Assembly: GCA_051294375.1 (NCBI GenBank)
Contig: CM119264.1
Span: 19,785,590-19,849,589 of the forward strand
Length of the DNA: 64,000 bases
Source of the DNA: Paraspadella gotoi
Taxonomy: Eukaryota > Chaetognatha
Direction of reading: 5' to 3'
The position numbers were made by a program, and so were the translations under genes. The notes under the pieces are model-generated. The model saw only the letters and a program-made list of their open reading frames with translations. It made no database searches and was not told the DNA's origin. Shown here in pieces: positions 20,600-32,445 of the stretch. How positions within the stretch are numbered: position 1 is the first letter of the stretch; each line of letters begins with the position of its first letter.

Positions 20600-22244
20600 T
20601 TCTTTTAGAAAAACGAGTTCAGTCTCTGCATGACCGTACACGCCTTCCAGCAGCTGTCCAGCTTTGTTTCTCTGTCTGTCTCTCTGTCTCTCTCTGTGAC
20701 TCTCTCTGTCTCTCTCTCTCTCTCTCTGGTGTACGATTTTTGCGTGATCGTTCGTTTTTGAAAATTCTGATTATTTTTTCCTTCTAAAAACTTTTATATC
20801 ACCATTATCCCAAATTTACATCCAGATTTTCGTGGATTTATTTAGAAAAGTGAAGAATAACTCATACGTCAGAAATTTTACGCTTCTCTCCATTTCTCTC
20901 CGTCTCTAACATGATTGTTATTAAAGAAAAAAAATATAATAAGCAAATAGCATATTAATACAGATTTACATTGCCAGAGGAAATCTTTTCATACTCTGTC
21001 CAATGTTGTTGACGAAAAACCTTAAATTTTTTTCACAATTTGAATATGCCGGATTGTATGCTATATGCCGATCATTTTACTGCCCATTTTTGCCGGTTTA
21101 TGGTAACTACCAAACAAGTATCTAGTTTATCAAGTTCCATTAGTGAGCAGTGATGAATTGAAATGTGTGTCCATTTTCTTTGTTTCATATCGATTCAGTA
21201 ATTTTTTGTTTGAATTTCCACTTCATTATAATTTACTGCAATATGCTAATTAGATTATAGTACTTACTGCAATATCAAATTGTATATAGTAAACTATATT
21301 TTAATTTGGCGACGAGTAAACGAGTTCCGCCTATGCAGCGTCTGTTCAGCTTCTTTCTTCTCTCTCTCTCTCTCTTCTCTCCTCTCTCTTTCTGTCTTTT
21401 TCTCTCTTTACGATCTCTTGCTTGATCGTTCGTTTTTTGAAAAATTCTGATTATTTTTTTCTTTCTAAAAACTTTTATTATCGCCATTTATTCCACGCTT
21501 TTTTTTTTTCAATACAAAATCCAAAATTTATATCTGAGATTTTCGTGGATTTTTTTGAGAAAATGTGAAGAATAACTTACTTGACCTGGATTTTGTGGCC
21601 GTTGCAGGGCAACGAGTAGTCAATGTCAAGGAACATGACCTAAAAACGCGTTTTGATGGTAATGGAAACGTTACGTGTATATTGTATAATAGGATCAACT
21701 TGACCGAGATCACGCCGCCGTTGCGAGGCAACGGAAATACGTTTTTTCTTTTTATTTTTCTCTCTCTCTCTCTCTCTCTGATTATTTTTTTCCTTCTAAA
21801 AACTTTTATTATCACCATTTATTCCGCGCTTTTTTCTCTTTACCTGGATTTCGTGACCGTTGCGAGGCAACGAGTAAACAATGTCAAGGAACATGACCTA
21901 ATAATGTGATAACGCGATATTATTATTATTATTTGGAAGTCAAAAATATCATAGTCGTTAACTGAGTATTTTCAACTATATATTTTGTTAATAGGGATTA
22001 TAATTTTTCAATGTACAAAAAATTTCTTATATGGCTTCTTTTTCTCTCTCTCTCTCGCTCTTTTTTTTTTCCTTCTAAAAACTTTTATTATCGCCATTTA
22101 TTCCGCGCTTTTTTTTTTTCTCAATACAAAATCCCAAGTTTACATCCGAGATTTTCGTGGATTTTTTTCTTAAAAATTCTGATTATTCTTTATATAAACG
22201 AGAGAGACCTAATAATGCGTTTCGTTGGCGGGAAAACTGTCCAG

Positions 22245-22294
<50 letters not shown>

Positions 22295-22320
22295 ACTCAT
22301 ACACGCCTTTGTTTGTTTTA
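20600..22320 (+). repeat. Irregular tandem array, CT-tract plus CTGATTATT unit
   Basis: Four to five imperfect copies of one unit: a CT tract, CTGATTATTTTTT, CTAAAAACTTTTATTATCGCC, ATTTATTCCGCGC, then AGATTTTCGTGGATT. Starts lie near 20765, 21446, 21780 and 22066. Two copies add a segment with GTTGCGAGGCAACG and GTCAAGGAACATGACC (each strongly palindromic). An inverted piece lies at 44385-44460. Frames in this region are products of the repeat, not genes. Confidence 0.65.
22241..22292 (+). repeat. (CT)n microsatellite
   Basis: An uninterrupted CT dinucleotide run of about 50 bases. Confidence 0.95.
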
Positions 22321-22331
22321 TTTACGATGAA

Positions 22332-22600
22332 TGATTCATCGCGTCAATAAATTACTATCATCGCATCAATGAATGACTATCATCGTATCAATGAATGATT
22401 ATCATCATATCAATAAATGACTATCATCGCATCAATCATTTGATTATCATCACATCAGTCATTTTGTTATCATCGCATCAATTATTGGTTATCGCGTCAA
22501 TATTTGGTTATCATCGCATCAATATTTGGTTATCATCGCATCAATATTTGGTTACCATCGAAAGCGGCTCGATCCTTATGCTTTTAAGATTTTTTTTTAT
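22332..22600 (+). repeat. 22-bp array, single arm of the foldback family
   Basis: About eleven copies of a 22-bp unit (ACTATCATCGCATCAATGAA plus TG), grading into ATTTGGTTATCATCG variants and ending GGCTCGATCCTTATGCTTTT. This is one arm of the palindrome at 23692-24512, without its partner. Confidence 0.8.
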
Positions 22601-23404
22601 GAGATAGTGGTGAAAAAAATTCTTATCTTTTATCGTTGATCCTACCGAAATATTGTTATCATCCGTTATTTTTTTTATTTTTAAATGTACAAAGTTAAGA
22701 TTTTAGGTTTAAGCCTTGTTGAACGAAGGCTTTACCAGACAAATATTTTTTAAAATTTTTATATGCATTTAAAAGCAGAAAAATCAAATCTAAATTATAT
22801 TATTATAAAAATAAACTATAATAACCTTTAATTAATATTCATAATTATCATTTAAAAGTATTAATAAACTCTATTGATTCCTAATTATAATAATTAAGAA
22901 TTTAGCAAAAGTACTGAATCTTTGTTTTCTTTTTATATTTATATTACTTTAAAGGGTTTTATTTTTATTTAACTAATTTAACAATTTTTACAATATGAAA
23001 TAGTTTGAAATATAAGTATTTTGTCCTTTTACAACCAAATGGACTTATGATGTTAGAATTTAATTAAATTCATTTTCCTTATGCATGGAAACATTTTAAT
23101 ATTTAACAATATATAAGAAATGCTTAAAAATTTTTTTGAAATATTTAATTTTTAAAAATGGATTCTGATAAAGATTAAAAATATAGATAAAGATTAGTAT
23201 TATAAATTTTAATGATAAATGAGTTTAAATTTAAAAAAACCTTAAAAAATCATCATCATCGATAACATTTAAAAAATTTGTTAGTTTTTATTAATTTTTA
23301 TAAACAAATCATTAAAATTTCAAAAAGTTGTAATAATAATCTTTATTTAACTTTTCAAGCTCTATCTGAATCCGATAAATTAAAATTTACCTCCAAAATT
23401 TTTA
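22601..23404. other. AT-rich stretch with MITE fragments
   Basis: No gene seen. Bases about 23090-23360 resemble the 685-1150 MITE interior (AAGCTCTATCTGAATCC, AAACCTTAAAAAATCATCA). Confidence 0.35.
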
Positions 23405-23690
23405 GGCGGATCTGCTTATCAGCAGATTCCGACTCTATAATTCACTCAGTCGGTCTCCCCTCCCGCTAGTCTTGTCAGGCATTCACTTAAATAATGTTAG
23501 AACCTCGAATTGTGATAAATTATGCTAAAAAATGTCCGTCCATCCGTCCGTCTGTCCGTCCCACCTTAGCAAAAAACTTTAATTACTCATTATTGGATGG
23601 TTAGATTAGAGTGAAATTTTGTGTGTGGGTAGGAAACTGTGTGATTGAGCTGGATATGAAGTTTCGATAGAATTGTACGAGTGAAAAAAA
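23405..23690 (+). repeat. R1 family copy, 3' truncated
   Basis: The start hairpin GGATCTGCTTATCAGCAGAT is followed by the GTCGGTC and GTCCGTCC blocks and GTGTGTGGGTAGG. It stops at the left edge of the foldback at 23692. Confidence 0.75.
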
Positions 23691-23691
23691 T

Positions 23692-24079
23692 CTTAAAACC
23701 AATAGGGATCGAGCCTGCTTTTGATGATAACCAAATATTGATACGAAGATAACCAAATATTGATACGATGATAACCAAAGGATTGATGCGATAATAACCA
23801 AATGATGGATGCGATGATAATCATTTATTGATACAATGATAATCATTCATTGATGTGATGATAGTACTTCATTGATCGGATGATAATCATTCATTGATGC
23901 GATGATAGTCATTCATTGATGCGATAATAATCATTCATTGATGTGATGATAGTACTTCATTGATCGGATGATAATCATTCATTGATACGATGATAGTCAA
24001 TTAGTCATTCATTGATGCGATGATAGTCATTCTTTAATGCGATGCTAGTCATTCATTGACGCGATGAGTTAATTAGAGT

Positions 24080-24110
<31 letters not shown>

Positions 24111-24512
24111 CGTGGATTTTTATTTTTTTCCTTCTAAAACTTTTATTATTATTTTATTATTCTTTCTGTATTTCTTTCTCAATCAACTCTCTGTTACTCT
24201 CTCTCTCTCTTTCTTTCTCTAATTAACTCATCACATCAATGAATGACTAGCATCACATCAATGAATGACTATCATCGCATCAATGAATGATTATCATCCA
24301 ATCAATGAAGGACTATCATCGCATCAATGAATGATTATCATCGCATCAATGAATGACTATCATCGCATCCATCATTTGGTTATCATCGCATCAATCCTTC
24401 GGTTATCATCGCATCAATATTTGGTTATCATCGCATCAATATTTGGTTATCATTGCATCAATATTTGGTTATTATCAAAAGTAGGCTCGATCCCTATTGC
24501 TTTTAAGATTTT
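23692..24512. mobile_element. Foldback palindrome built of 22-bp repeats
   Basis: Left arm (23692-24105) and right arm (24190-24512) are inverted copies that keep even the order of variant units: AGGGATCGAGCC and three ATTTGG-type units at the outside, then CCTTCGG-type, then the ATGAATG units, then GAGTTAATTAGAG and GA/CT tracts at the inside. The short centre holds TTCCTTCTAAAACTTTTATT from the 20600-22320 unit. No ORF. Confidence 0.8.
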
Positions 24513-26940
24513 TTTAAATAACTTTTGAAAGAAAATAGGTAGAAAAATGGGTGTGGTATCAAATTAAAGCCCTAATCATGGGACACCTTTCTAAAAAAGT
24601 TTTATTAAATTAAATCCATAAATCCTACACAGCTTTTGTTTAAATCAAAGTTAAAAGTATAACAGTTTTTTGCTTTAGAAATTTCAATGAAGGCATATGA
24701 AATTTTTTACTTTTCTTTTGTAATTTTAAAAAGGAAAGACTGAATTACATTTTGATTACTATTAAATTTTCTTTTTTCATAAAATTGCTTATATTTTTCA
24801 GTTAAAGTAAAAAACAAGCAAAAATTTATATTGTAGTTGATAAAATGTATTTTTAAATATGAAAAATGATAAATACAAAAGGCAGTGATTTCTATTCGGG
24901 TATTTTCAACAATAGAATTGAAACTTATATAACTATTATTTCTTTTTTTTCCACTGATTAATATAAAATACGCTTTATTTAAAAAAACGGTTGGCTATAG
25001 TTATTTTCTCCTTATAACATCGAACTCACTGGGTGAATTTCTATGCTTTCAAAATACGGTAAGACATCATTTCTTTTACCTTAAGATGAAACTAAAACGA
25101 TTTTTCATGGTAAGGGAAACTTTTAAAGATTAAATTGCTCGTCAGATCTATCACGTTTTTTAGATATACTACAGATTAAGCAAAAAAACGGCACGCTATA
25201 TTTTAAAACTTTTTTCCATTTTTTCCACTATTTTTTTCTCTCTTGAACCTTCTCTCTGTCCCTCTTTTTTCTCTCTTTCTCTCTGTCTTTCTCTCCCTTT
25301 CTCCGACTTTTCTGTCTTCATATTTTCTGTGTCATCCATTCTTTTCTTCCTTTACCTTTATTTCTCTTCCTCTCTATCTCTGCTTTTCTCTCCCTCTCTG
25401 ATTATTTTTCTTCCCTCTTTCTTATCTTTTCTTTTCTCTTAATTGTTTTCGTTTTCCCCCTTCTCCCATATATTAATTTCTTTCCACTCTTTCTCTCTCT
25501 CCCTACAACTTTTTTTCACACATGCTCTCTCTTCTCTTATCTTTTTTTCATTCTCACTCATTTTTTGCATTTATATCATACTGGATGTATAAAAATCTTT
25601 AAAATGTATTGTAAGAAAAAAAATCTTGGGTAGCGTATGGTTTTATTCAAAGTTTGGTTGCCTAGCAGATTTAAAAAACGACAGATTTTTGCGGAAATTT
25701 TTTCCGCAAAAACCTGTCGATTGAGAGGAAAAAAATTACTGACGCTTTCCATTACATTAAAAGAATGCGGTTTTTTTAATTCGTTAACCTTAGTATATTT
25801 CTCATCTATTAAAACTATAAAATAAGTCAAAAACCGAGTTTTAGTTCAAATAAAACGCACCTCACAAATCCTCACAAATTAAAAGTTGACTTAAAAATTT
25901 AATTTCTGCAAAACTATTAAATTTTTTGCCCTAATTTTTTAGGTACCAGAAGCACCATTGAAAGGGAATATTTGATTAGATTTGTGGACATTTTGAAGTA
26001 TTTTCGTTTAACAAATTGTAATAAAATGTAAAAATGTATTTTTTTTACTAGTCAATTTAAAAATTAATTCATAGGCAAACAATGGATGACCAACGGTAAA
26101 TGAACCCACTCAGTAGTAAAGAAGATAAGAAGTACCCGAAATCCGGAGTAAAAATTTTTCTTCAATGATCTTGACGTTCAAATCTCAAAACAAAAGTCAA
26201 AATGGACAAAAATGGACAGAATTTTTTTTATTAAAAGTTGCAAAAATTATATCGATTCTTGATTAGAAAAAGCAGCAGATGATTTTAATTAATCCGTAGT
26301 CCAGCCCACTTTGTTCTAGGGTTCAAATTTAATCAATTCTGTTGATAATATTCTAGCAATATTGCAAAAAGTGGTTTTTTGCTGAATTCCTCGATAGAAA
26401 TCACTGCCAAAAATGTTTTCAGCTTGATATAAACAGTCTGGACATCTACCTTCTTATCTGTGAAAAAAAATCGTTATTTTTTATTATCTATAACTGCAAA
26501 CAAAAAGCTTGACACATTGCTTGTTTATCATAATAAAGTTTAAAAAAATTATATAGTTGGCAACATATTTGACAATGTGTTAAATTGTATTGATAATTTT
26601 CTTTTAAATATAGCAAGGAATTTAATTCTATTATTTATCATCCATTTTAATTAAGAAAAAATATTTCTCGTAATAGCCCATTGGGTTCATTGACTGACTT
26701 AATGATCGAATTTTTTAGGTTTCTTTACTGCCCCCATTTCACAAGATATAAAAGGTCATGGTTATCATGTCAGTAAGTCCAGATTATCTGTACCCTTTCT
26801 GCAACCTGCATTCCGAATTTTTTTTTTCCTTTTCAAAAGTATTAAATAAAAAAAATATTTGAGAGAATAATCGGCGTGGAGGATGCTATTGGTAAGCCAC
26901 TTCCCACTTCCCGATCGAATTTTTATATTTGCTTTTTTAA
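24513..26940 (+). repeat. Large unclassified repeat, copy A
   Basis: Its parts recur inverted at 50610-50330 and 47880-45645 in the same relative order (shared blocks: GGGTGTGGTATCAAATTAAA, the GCGGAAA hairpin, CCCCCATTTCACAAGATA, CGGCGTGGAGGATGC, CTTCCCGATCGAAT). It includes a 350-base CT-rich tract (25210-25560) and a 44-base hairpin (25677-25720). I find no protein family in it; it directly abuts the 22-bp foldback. Confidence 0.65.
25677..25720. other. Conserved hairpin TTGCGGAAA / TTTCCGCAA
   Basis: CGACAGATTTTTGCGGAAA pairs with TTTCCGCAAAAACCTGTCG across a very short loop. The same hairpin stands at 47367-47405 in the inverted copy, with changes that mostly keep pairing. Confidence 0.65.
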
Positions 26941-27248
26941 AAATTGTTATATTACAATTCTATGAATAAGTAACTTTTTAAAGAAATTTATCATTTTTCA
27001 CCCTATATTCAGTCATTTCTAAAAAACAAAAAAAGATTTTTTATTGATATTATTTATATCAACATATGAAACTATAACATTTCAAAAAATAAAAAGAAAT
27101 ATAATAATATTGAACAGTGAATTTTTTTTATGCACAGAACAGTAACGTTACGCCATTTTTCATTGTGTCATATCTCTTAAACCACTTGACCGGTTATAAT
27201 AAAATTTAGATATGGTTTCCTTTTTTTTAAAAAATATTTTTCTTATAG

Positions 27249-27336
27249 GTTGATGAATGGCAATCATTTACAAGAGATGGTTGAGAAAGTCAAAATGGAA
27301 AACTTGGGAAATGGAATTCACCGTTTAACAATTATG
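27249..27336 (+). CDS. Ig exon (second Ig domain, middle)
   Basis: The acceptor is TTCTTATAG and the donor ATTATG|GTAGGT. The first G completes the Trp codon of exon 14548-14653; then LMNGNHLQEMVEKVKMENLG and NGIHRLTIM, i.e. the C'-E strands of the same Ig domain, with Leu-x-Ile on strand E. Phase 2 to phase 0. The frame is fully open. The perfect phase match across a 12.6-kb intron supports both exons. Confidence 0.85.
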
Positions 27337-27832
27337 GTAGGTTTTTAAGTATATGTATAATAGAGTGATGTTAAAATGATAAAATTTTGGAAAATTTAAA
27401 TTTAGCATATAAAACATGAAAATAAACACCAATAAAAATATTTTGGTAAATTTATTTTTTAATTTCATACATTAGTGGGCGCCAGTAAGCTATATTTATA
27501 TATAGTAATAAGTATATAATAGGATAAAATTTTAAAATACAAATTTTTAAATTTTCTGATCGGATTTAAATTCCATACAAAAAGTTGATATAAGAAAGTA
27601 TAATTTGTTTTTAAAAATTCTTTCATTAAGTTGGTCAAAAATGTAAAAAACTATATTTAAGACGCTGATTTTCAATTTCCAGTTTAAAAATATAGTTTTT
27701 TTTAATTTTAACCTATTTAATGACATAATCTTTGAAAAAGGGTTATATTTTCTTTTAACAAGGAATCTGAATCTTTTATCAGAATTTTAAAAAAACTGTT
27801 TTGAAATTTTAACAATATATAAGGGTAGTACT

Positions 27833-28135
27833 TTTGAGAAAGCAAAGTATTTTTTTAAATTATTACAACGATTTTTAATATTAAGAGACGGACATATTTC
27901 GGTTTGTTGGCTTCAAGCCTTCATCAGCATTTGACATTCATTAAAATTTTGTGTAAAGGAAGAGTGTGAGAGAGAGAGAGAGAGAAAAAGAGAGAGAGGG
28001 TAAAAGTTTTCCAACAAAGTGGTGAGACAGAATAGTGGTCAGATGTGAGGACAGGTTGAAGGTGAGGGCAGATTGAGTGAGTTGTGAAAAGAAGTGAAAC
28101 TTGTTAGAGAGAGAGAAAGAAAGGATTATCGCATC
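27833..28135 (-). mobile_element. Solo hammerhead retroelement, 12-bp TSD
   Basis: A 303-bp unit flanked by AAGGGTAGTACT at 27821-27832 and 28136-28147. In ribozyme sense (minus): CT tract, a conserved stretch with CTCACATCTGACCACTATTC, a second CT tract, HHR motif D, AATATTAAAAATCGTTGT, T/A-rich tail. The direct repeats show it inserted as one piece. It has no ORF, so it must be mobilised in trans, most simply by the PLE whose termini it matches. Confidence 0.75.
27886..27937 (-). ncRNA. Hammerhead ribozyme motif D
   Basis: On the minus strand: CTGATGA, weak stem II closed by GG/CC, GAA, stem III ATATGT (one wobble pair), C at the cleavage site, stem I ATG/CGT with one wobble. The core is complete and the helices weak. 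Confidence 0.55.
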
Positions 28136-28319
28136 AAGGGTAGTACTATATACAAAATAAGCTGACTGGGCTACTATATTAATAAAAAAAGAAAAATAAC
28201 TACAGATTAGTATTCACTAATATGATAGTTTTTAAGATATAACTGCTAAATTTTGATTCTAAACTTTCACTTTACCCTAATGTATAGTCTATACTGTATA
28301 CTAATATTGGTTACTATAT

Positions 28320-28700
28320 GGATAAGGCGCTAAGGGGGCTGAAAAGTGCTATCCCTTTAGCAGCCATGGAACGGGTCCAGAGCTTGGAACAAGGCTTGAG
28401 GGTTTTCCACACCCCCAAAACGGTTTATGGCTTATGATTCTGGTAGGTTAGTAACATTGGGGATCGATCCCATTTCCTGATGGTTATGATCTGTTGGTAT
28501 TACTTAATGAGCCACCGGATCACCACTGAAGGTGTTCTGTTTATAGGTGGGGTAAACTTATTGCAATGACTGACTGCATGCCCCCTTATTCCAGTCAACT
28601 GTGAAGCCAGGGACCTTGAATCAGAAGTTTGGAATATGCTCAACAGGATGGGCTTACCAGTGTCGATAAGGTTTAAGTAGGCTGAAGAGTAAGGCAGAAC
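28320..28700 (-). repeat. SINE-like repeat with tRNA-type promoter boxes
   Basis: At 28525-28455 on the minus strand: GGTGGCTCATTAAGTAATAC (A-box-like TGGCTCAnnnAAG) and GGGATCGATCCCC (B-box-like) at tRNA spacing. Such boxes drive RNA polymerase III in tRNA-derived SINEs. Related pieces are at 2690-2830 and 3984-4045. Confidence 0.55.
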
Positions 28701-29182
28701 AAGATAAAAACTAAGAGATTTTTAATATAAATTATGTTAGAGCATCCCTATGGGATAATGAAATTAAAAAAGTTTAAAGTTTATCGTATTACTATAAATC
28801 ATAAAACAATTTTTTCAAGTTCATAATTTTTTTAAACGAATTCTGGAAGAGCATGAAAAAATAAATAAAAATATTATAAGATTTCTAAATTTTTGTTTTA
28901 TTGGTTAAAATTAGCAAAAATTATCAAAATTATGGTATCATAATGATCATGATGATTTTTAAGGGTTTTCTGCAGAAGCTCAACTTTCCCCTATTTAACC
29001 AACTTATATATTGAAAAACGAATTATACTTTTTATGGGTTATATGAATCCGTTATTAAAAGATAAAATTTTAGTTTTAAAAAAAAATTGTATTGCCTATA
29101 CAGTATGCATTGATAAATATTTTAATGTTCCAAAATTATACTGTGCTTGACTAGTTAGAAAGGTGATAGTAATTATATAATA

Positions 29183-29683
29183 GCGCAATCAGTCTATTTT
29201 GTAAATATCACAATTCTTGTATAATGTTAAAATTTTAAAATGATATTTTTTAAATTCTGAGAACAGATTCAGATTCTTCGTTAAAAGTTGATAAAAGAAA
29301 ATATAAATCATTTTTAAAAGTTATGTCATTAAATAGGTTATAATTATTTAAAATTATATTTTTAAGCTGGAAATTAAAAATCGGTATTTTAAACATAGTT
29401 TAAAACATATTTATCCAACTTAATGAAAAAAATTTTAACAAATTATTATACTTTCTTATATTAACTTTTTGTAAGGAATCCAAATCCGATCTTAAAATTT
29501 AAAAATTTGTAATTTGAAATTTTAACCAATTATATACTTATTACTATATATAAATCAAGCTTACTGGTACCCATTAATATATAAAATTAAAAAAAGATAT
29601 TTACCAAAGTATTTATATTCATATTTTATATGCTAAATTTTAATTTTCTAAAATTTTATCATTTTCACATCACTCTACTGAAT
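29183..29683. mobile_element. AT-rich MITE (CACATCACTCTA family)
   Basis: It starts TAGCGCAATCAGTCTATTTT and ends TTCACATCACTCTA, with ACTGGTACCCATTAAT inside. Same family as 13990-14490. Noncoding. Confidence 0.55.
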
Positions 29684-29760
29684 AATGCAATACACAACTT
29701 TTTTTTATCGGCAAGGGGCTTACCTGAGCAATAATTTGTCATTTTTAAAAATTTTTTTAG

Positions 29761-29851
29761 AATGTTTCATGTCAAGAAATTGGAACTATTCAATGCTGCG
29801 CAAGCAATATTGATGGGGAAGCCAAAAATTCTGGATCTCTGGATGTGAAAG
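29761..29851 (+). CDS. Ig exon (second Ig domain, F-G strands)
   Basis: The acceptor is ATTTTTTTAG and the donor GAAAG|GTCGGT. It reads NVSCQEIGTIQCCASNIDGE and then AKNSGSLDVKG: strands F and G of an I-set domain (Gly-Thr-Ile-x-Cys-x-Ala-x-Asn-x-x-Gly-Glu). Phase 0 to phase 1, matching both neighbours. It completes the Ig domain begun at 14548. The donor GTCGGT is less common. Confidence 0.85.
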
Positions 29852-30089
29852 GTCGGTATTTTTTTTTAGAAATCAATTGTATTTTATTAACAATCAACTG
29901 GGAAATAAAGAAGCAATTCTTTTTATATTACGATGGCCAGTATTTTCCTTTATTTTGGAACTATGATTGGCAGCATGTATATTGAATTTTTCTTCAAAAA
30001 ATCTTCAAAAAATGTGTAATATTTTAGAGCACATCCAAGAATTTGATAAAATTTGATTAATTTTATAATAAACAAAAACTATCAGTAAA

Positions 30090-30880
30090 TTTTTTATAAT
30101 TCACTTTGTCGGTCCGTTGGTCCGCCCCGCAATCTTGTTGGTAAGTCAGTTAAATAATGTCAGAACATAAAATTATGATAAAATATAAACTATGCATTAA
30201 AGTCAGTTTGAATTAATTGTTAATTGTTCGAACTAATTCAAACTGCCTCTAATTCACAAACGCCACGAAGGAAATGATAAACTATGCAAAACAAATTGGT
30301 GGTGGTCCGTGCGTCTGTCTGTCCGTCAGTCCCCCCTTAGCTTTGAACGCCAATTACTCATGAGTGGATAGGGCGATTGACTTAAAATTTTGTGTGTGGG
30401 TTGAAAAGTGTATGATTGAGCTGGATATGAAATTTCGATGGATTCGTGCAAGTGTAATTAAGTTTAAATTGAAAAAACATAAGTAATATTTACTTAACTT
30501 TGTTTACTTATATTTACTCTTAATTATTCCAATTATTTATAATTGGATGGATGGATTGAAATGAAACTTTAATTGAGGGTAGCGATTTGCGTGATTGAGC
30601 TAGATATAAAGTTTCAATTGAATCGTCCAAGTGGAATAGTTTAAATGGAAAAAACCCAGGTCACAATTGAATTATTTTTCAGTTTTTAAGTTTCTTTCTC
30701 TCTCTCTTCGTTAAATTTTAAAATGATTGATTGGCTGATGGATCAGTTGATTGAATGATTGAATGATAGATTCTTTTATTGATATAGGATTAATGAATCT
30801 CTTTTGTTTTTTCTCTCGCTCTCTCTCTCTCGCTCTCTTAGTTAATTAATTACCGCTAATTATCGTGGGCAGATCCGGGA
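30090..30880 (+). repeat. R1 family copy, 5' truncated
   Basis: It begins inside R1 at TAATTCACTTTGTCGGTCC and runs through two copies of the GGATGGATTGAAATGAAA-type block to GGGCAGATCCGGGAATGTTT. The start hairpin is missing. Confidence 0.7.
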
Positions 30881-31336
30881 ATGTTTGCTTAAAATAATTA
30901 AATTATAATAATAATACCCCGTGTCCGTTCGCGATTGACACCAAAAACACCATTTCTCATTGAATGAATATATTTTAAATTTTCTATTTTCATTCCATAG
31001 CAAAGTGCTGGACGTTTATTATTTTTTAAGTTCATAAAATTGATTTTATATTTACTTATGTAAAACAACCTTTCTTTAATGGTCATCCAATTTCATCAAA
31101 TCCGAAAAAAACTAAAAATCTTTACAAAAAAATCATTATAAATTAATTACTCATTAATTACTTAAAATTATTGAAATTCATTTATACTAATAAATGAAGC
31201 ATTAACTGGGAATCCTTATGATATAAAATAATTATTCAAGAGAGTCAACCATATGCACAGGACAGATTTTTTCTAATTGGAAGAAATTGCAGAAAGAAAA
31301 CTTAAGATTTACAAATAAACAAGTTTGAGCAAACAA

Positions 31337-31424
31337 ATGTCGGATCTTCCCACGATCATTATCGATAATAAATTAATTAATAATTAATTATCGATAATGA
31401 TCGTGGGCAGATCCGACATTGTTA
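31337..31424. repeat. Head-to-head pair of R1 3' ends (palindrome)
   Basis: TGTCGGATCTTCCCACGATC is followed by ATTATCGATAAT-rich text and then GATCGTGGGCAGATCCGACA. Arms are about 43 bp with only one or two mismatches. Each arm is the R1 3' terminus. Confidence 0.8.
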
Positions 31425-31836
31425 ATAAATTAATTCAGATTAATTTATTAATTAAGCAATTAATTAATAATTTTGTTCCCAAATGTTTGTTTTTAGGTCT
31501 TTTCATCACTAACCACGACAAAAGCAATGATGATGAGAATAATGCCGATAACGATTGACTTGATTGATTGACTGATTAGTTAATTATTGATTAATTAATT
31601 GACTAATTGATTAATTAACTGATTAATTATTTGATTAATAGAAGCATAATCAATTTGTAAAACAATTTTTTTGGTTTTTTTTTCATTTAAACTCATTTAC
31701 ACTCAAACGATTTCATCGAAACTTGATTTCCAGCTTAATCACACAGTTTACTACCCACATACAAAATTTCAGGTCAATCGCCCAATGCACTCATGAGTAA
31801 TTGGCGTTCAAATAGTGAAATGTATTTTTTTGTTTT

Positions 31837-31960
31837 TAGTTGGATCAGCAGATCCCGACTTTATAATTCACTTTGTCGGTCCGTCGGTCCGCCCCCTCAA
31901 TCTTGTCGGGCATTCACATATATCATGTCAGAACATCGAATTATGATAAATTATTAAAAG
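31837..31960 (+). repeat. R1 5' fragment
   Basis: GATCAGCAGATCCCGAC, CACTTTGTCGGTCCGTCGGT and ATCATGTCAGAACATCGAAT mark the R1 5' part. Confidence 0.75.
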
Positions 31961-32159
31961 TATAAAGGTCTCGCCAATGAATAGTATTAATGAAAAAGTA
32001 CTATAATCTAATTTGCATATTCGAGTTAATCATAACGAAGTGGAAATTCAACCAAAAAATACTTGAATCGATATGAAACAAAGAAATCAAATAAAAGAGA
32101 GAGAGTGAGAGAGTAGCTGCCCCGCAATGGCTACGAAATCTAGGCCAAGTAAGTTTCCA

Positions 32160-32445
32160 TTTTAACTCATTTCTAGTCGGACGATTCCAACGAAACCTAA
32201 TATCCAGCTCAATCACACACTTCCCTACCCACACACAAAATTTCATTCCAATCCATCCATCCAATCACGAGTAATTGGTGTTTTTTGCTAAGGTGGGAAG
32301 GACAGACATCATTTTTTTTGCATAATTTATCATAATTCGATGTTCTGACATGATATAAGTGAGTGCCGAACAAGATTGAGGGGGCGGACCGATGGACCGT
32401 CAAAGTGAATTATAGAGTCGAGATCTGCTGATAAGCCAATTTTAC
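32160..32445 (-). repeat. R1 copy, minus strand, 5' part
   Basis: Reverse complement of the R1 5' half: ACCGATGGACCGTCAAAGTG, ATGTTCTGACATGATATAAG, ATCCATCCATCCAATCACGA. It ends in the start hairpin near 32440. The frames here are repeat products. Confidence 0.75.

Larger units (their letters stand above)
27350..28165. mobile_element. AT-rich MITE split by an HHR unit
   Basis: It starts TAGAGTGATGT and ends AGCTGACTGGGCTA, the reverse of the elements at 5096 and 29183. Internal arms (TTCTTTCATTAAGTTGGT and its inverse) make it strongly self-complementary. The HHR unit at 27833-28135 interrupts it. Confidence 0.6.

Noticed and set aside
22332-24500. CRISPR-like array of 22-bp repeats
   Set aside because: No unique spacers; the array is arranged as foldback arms.
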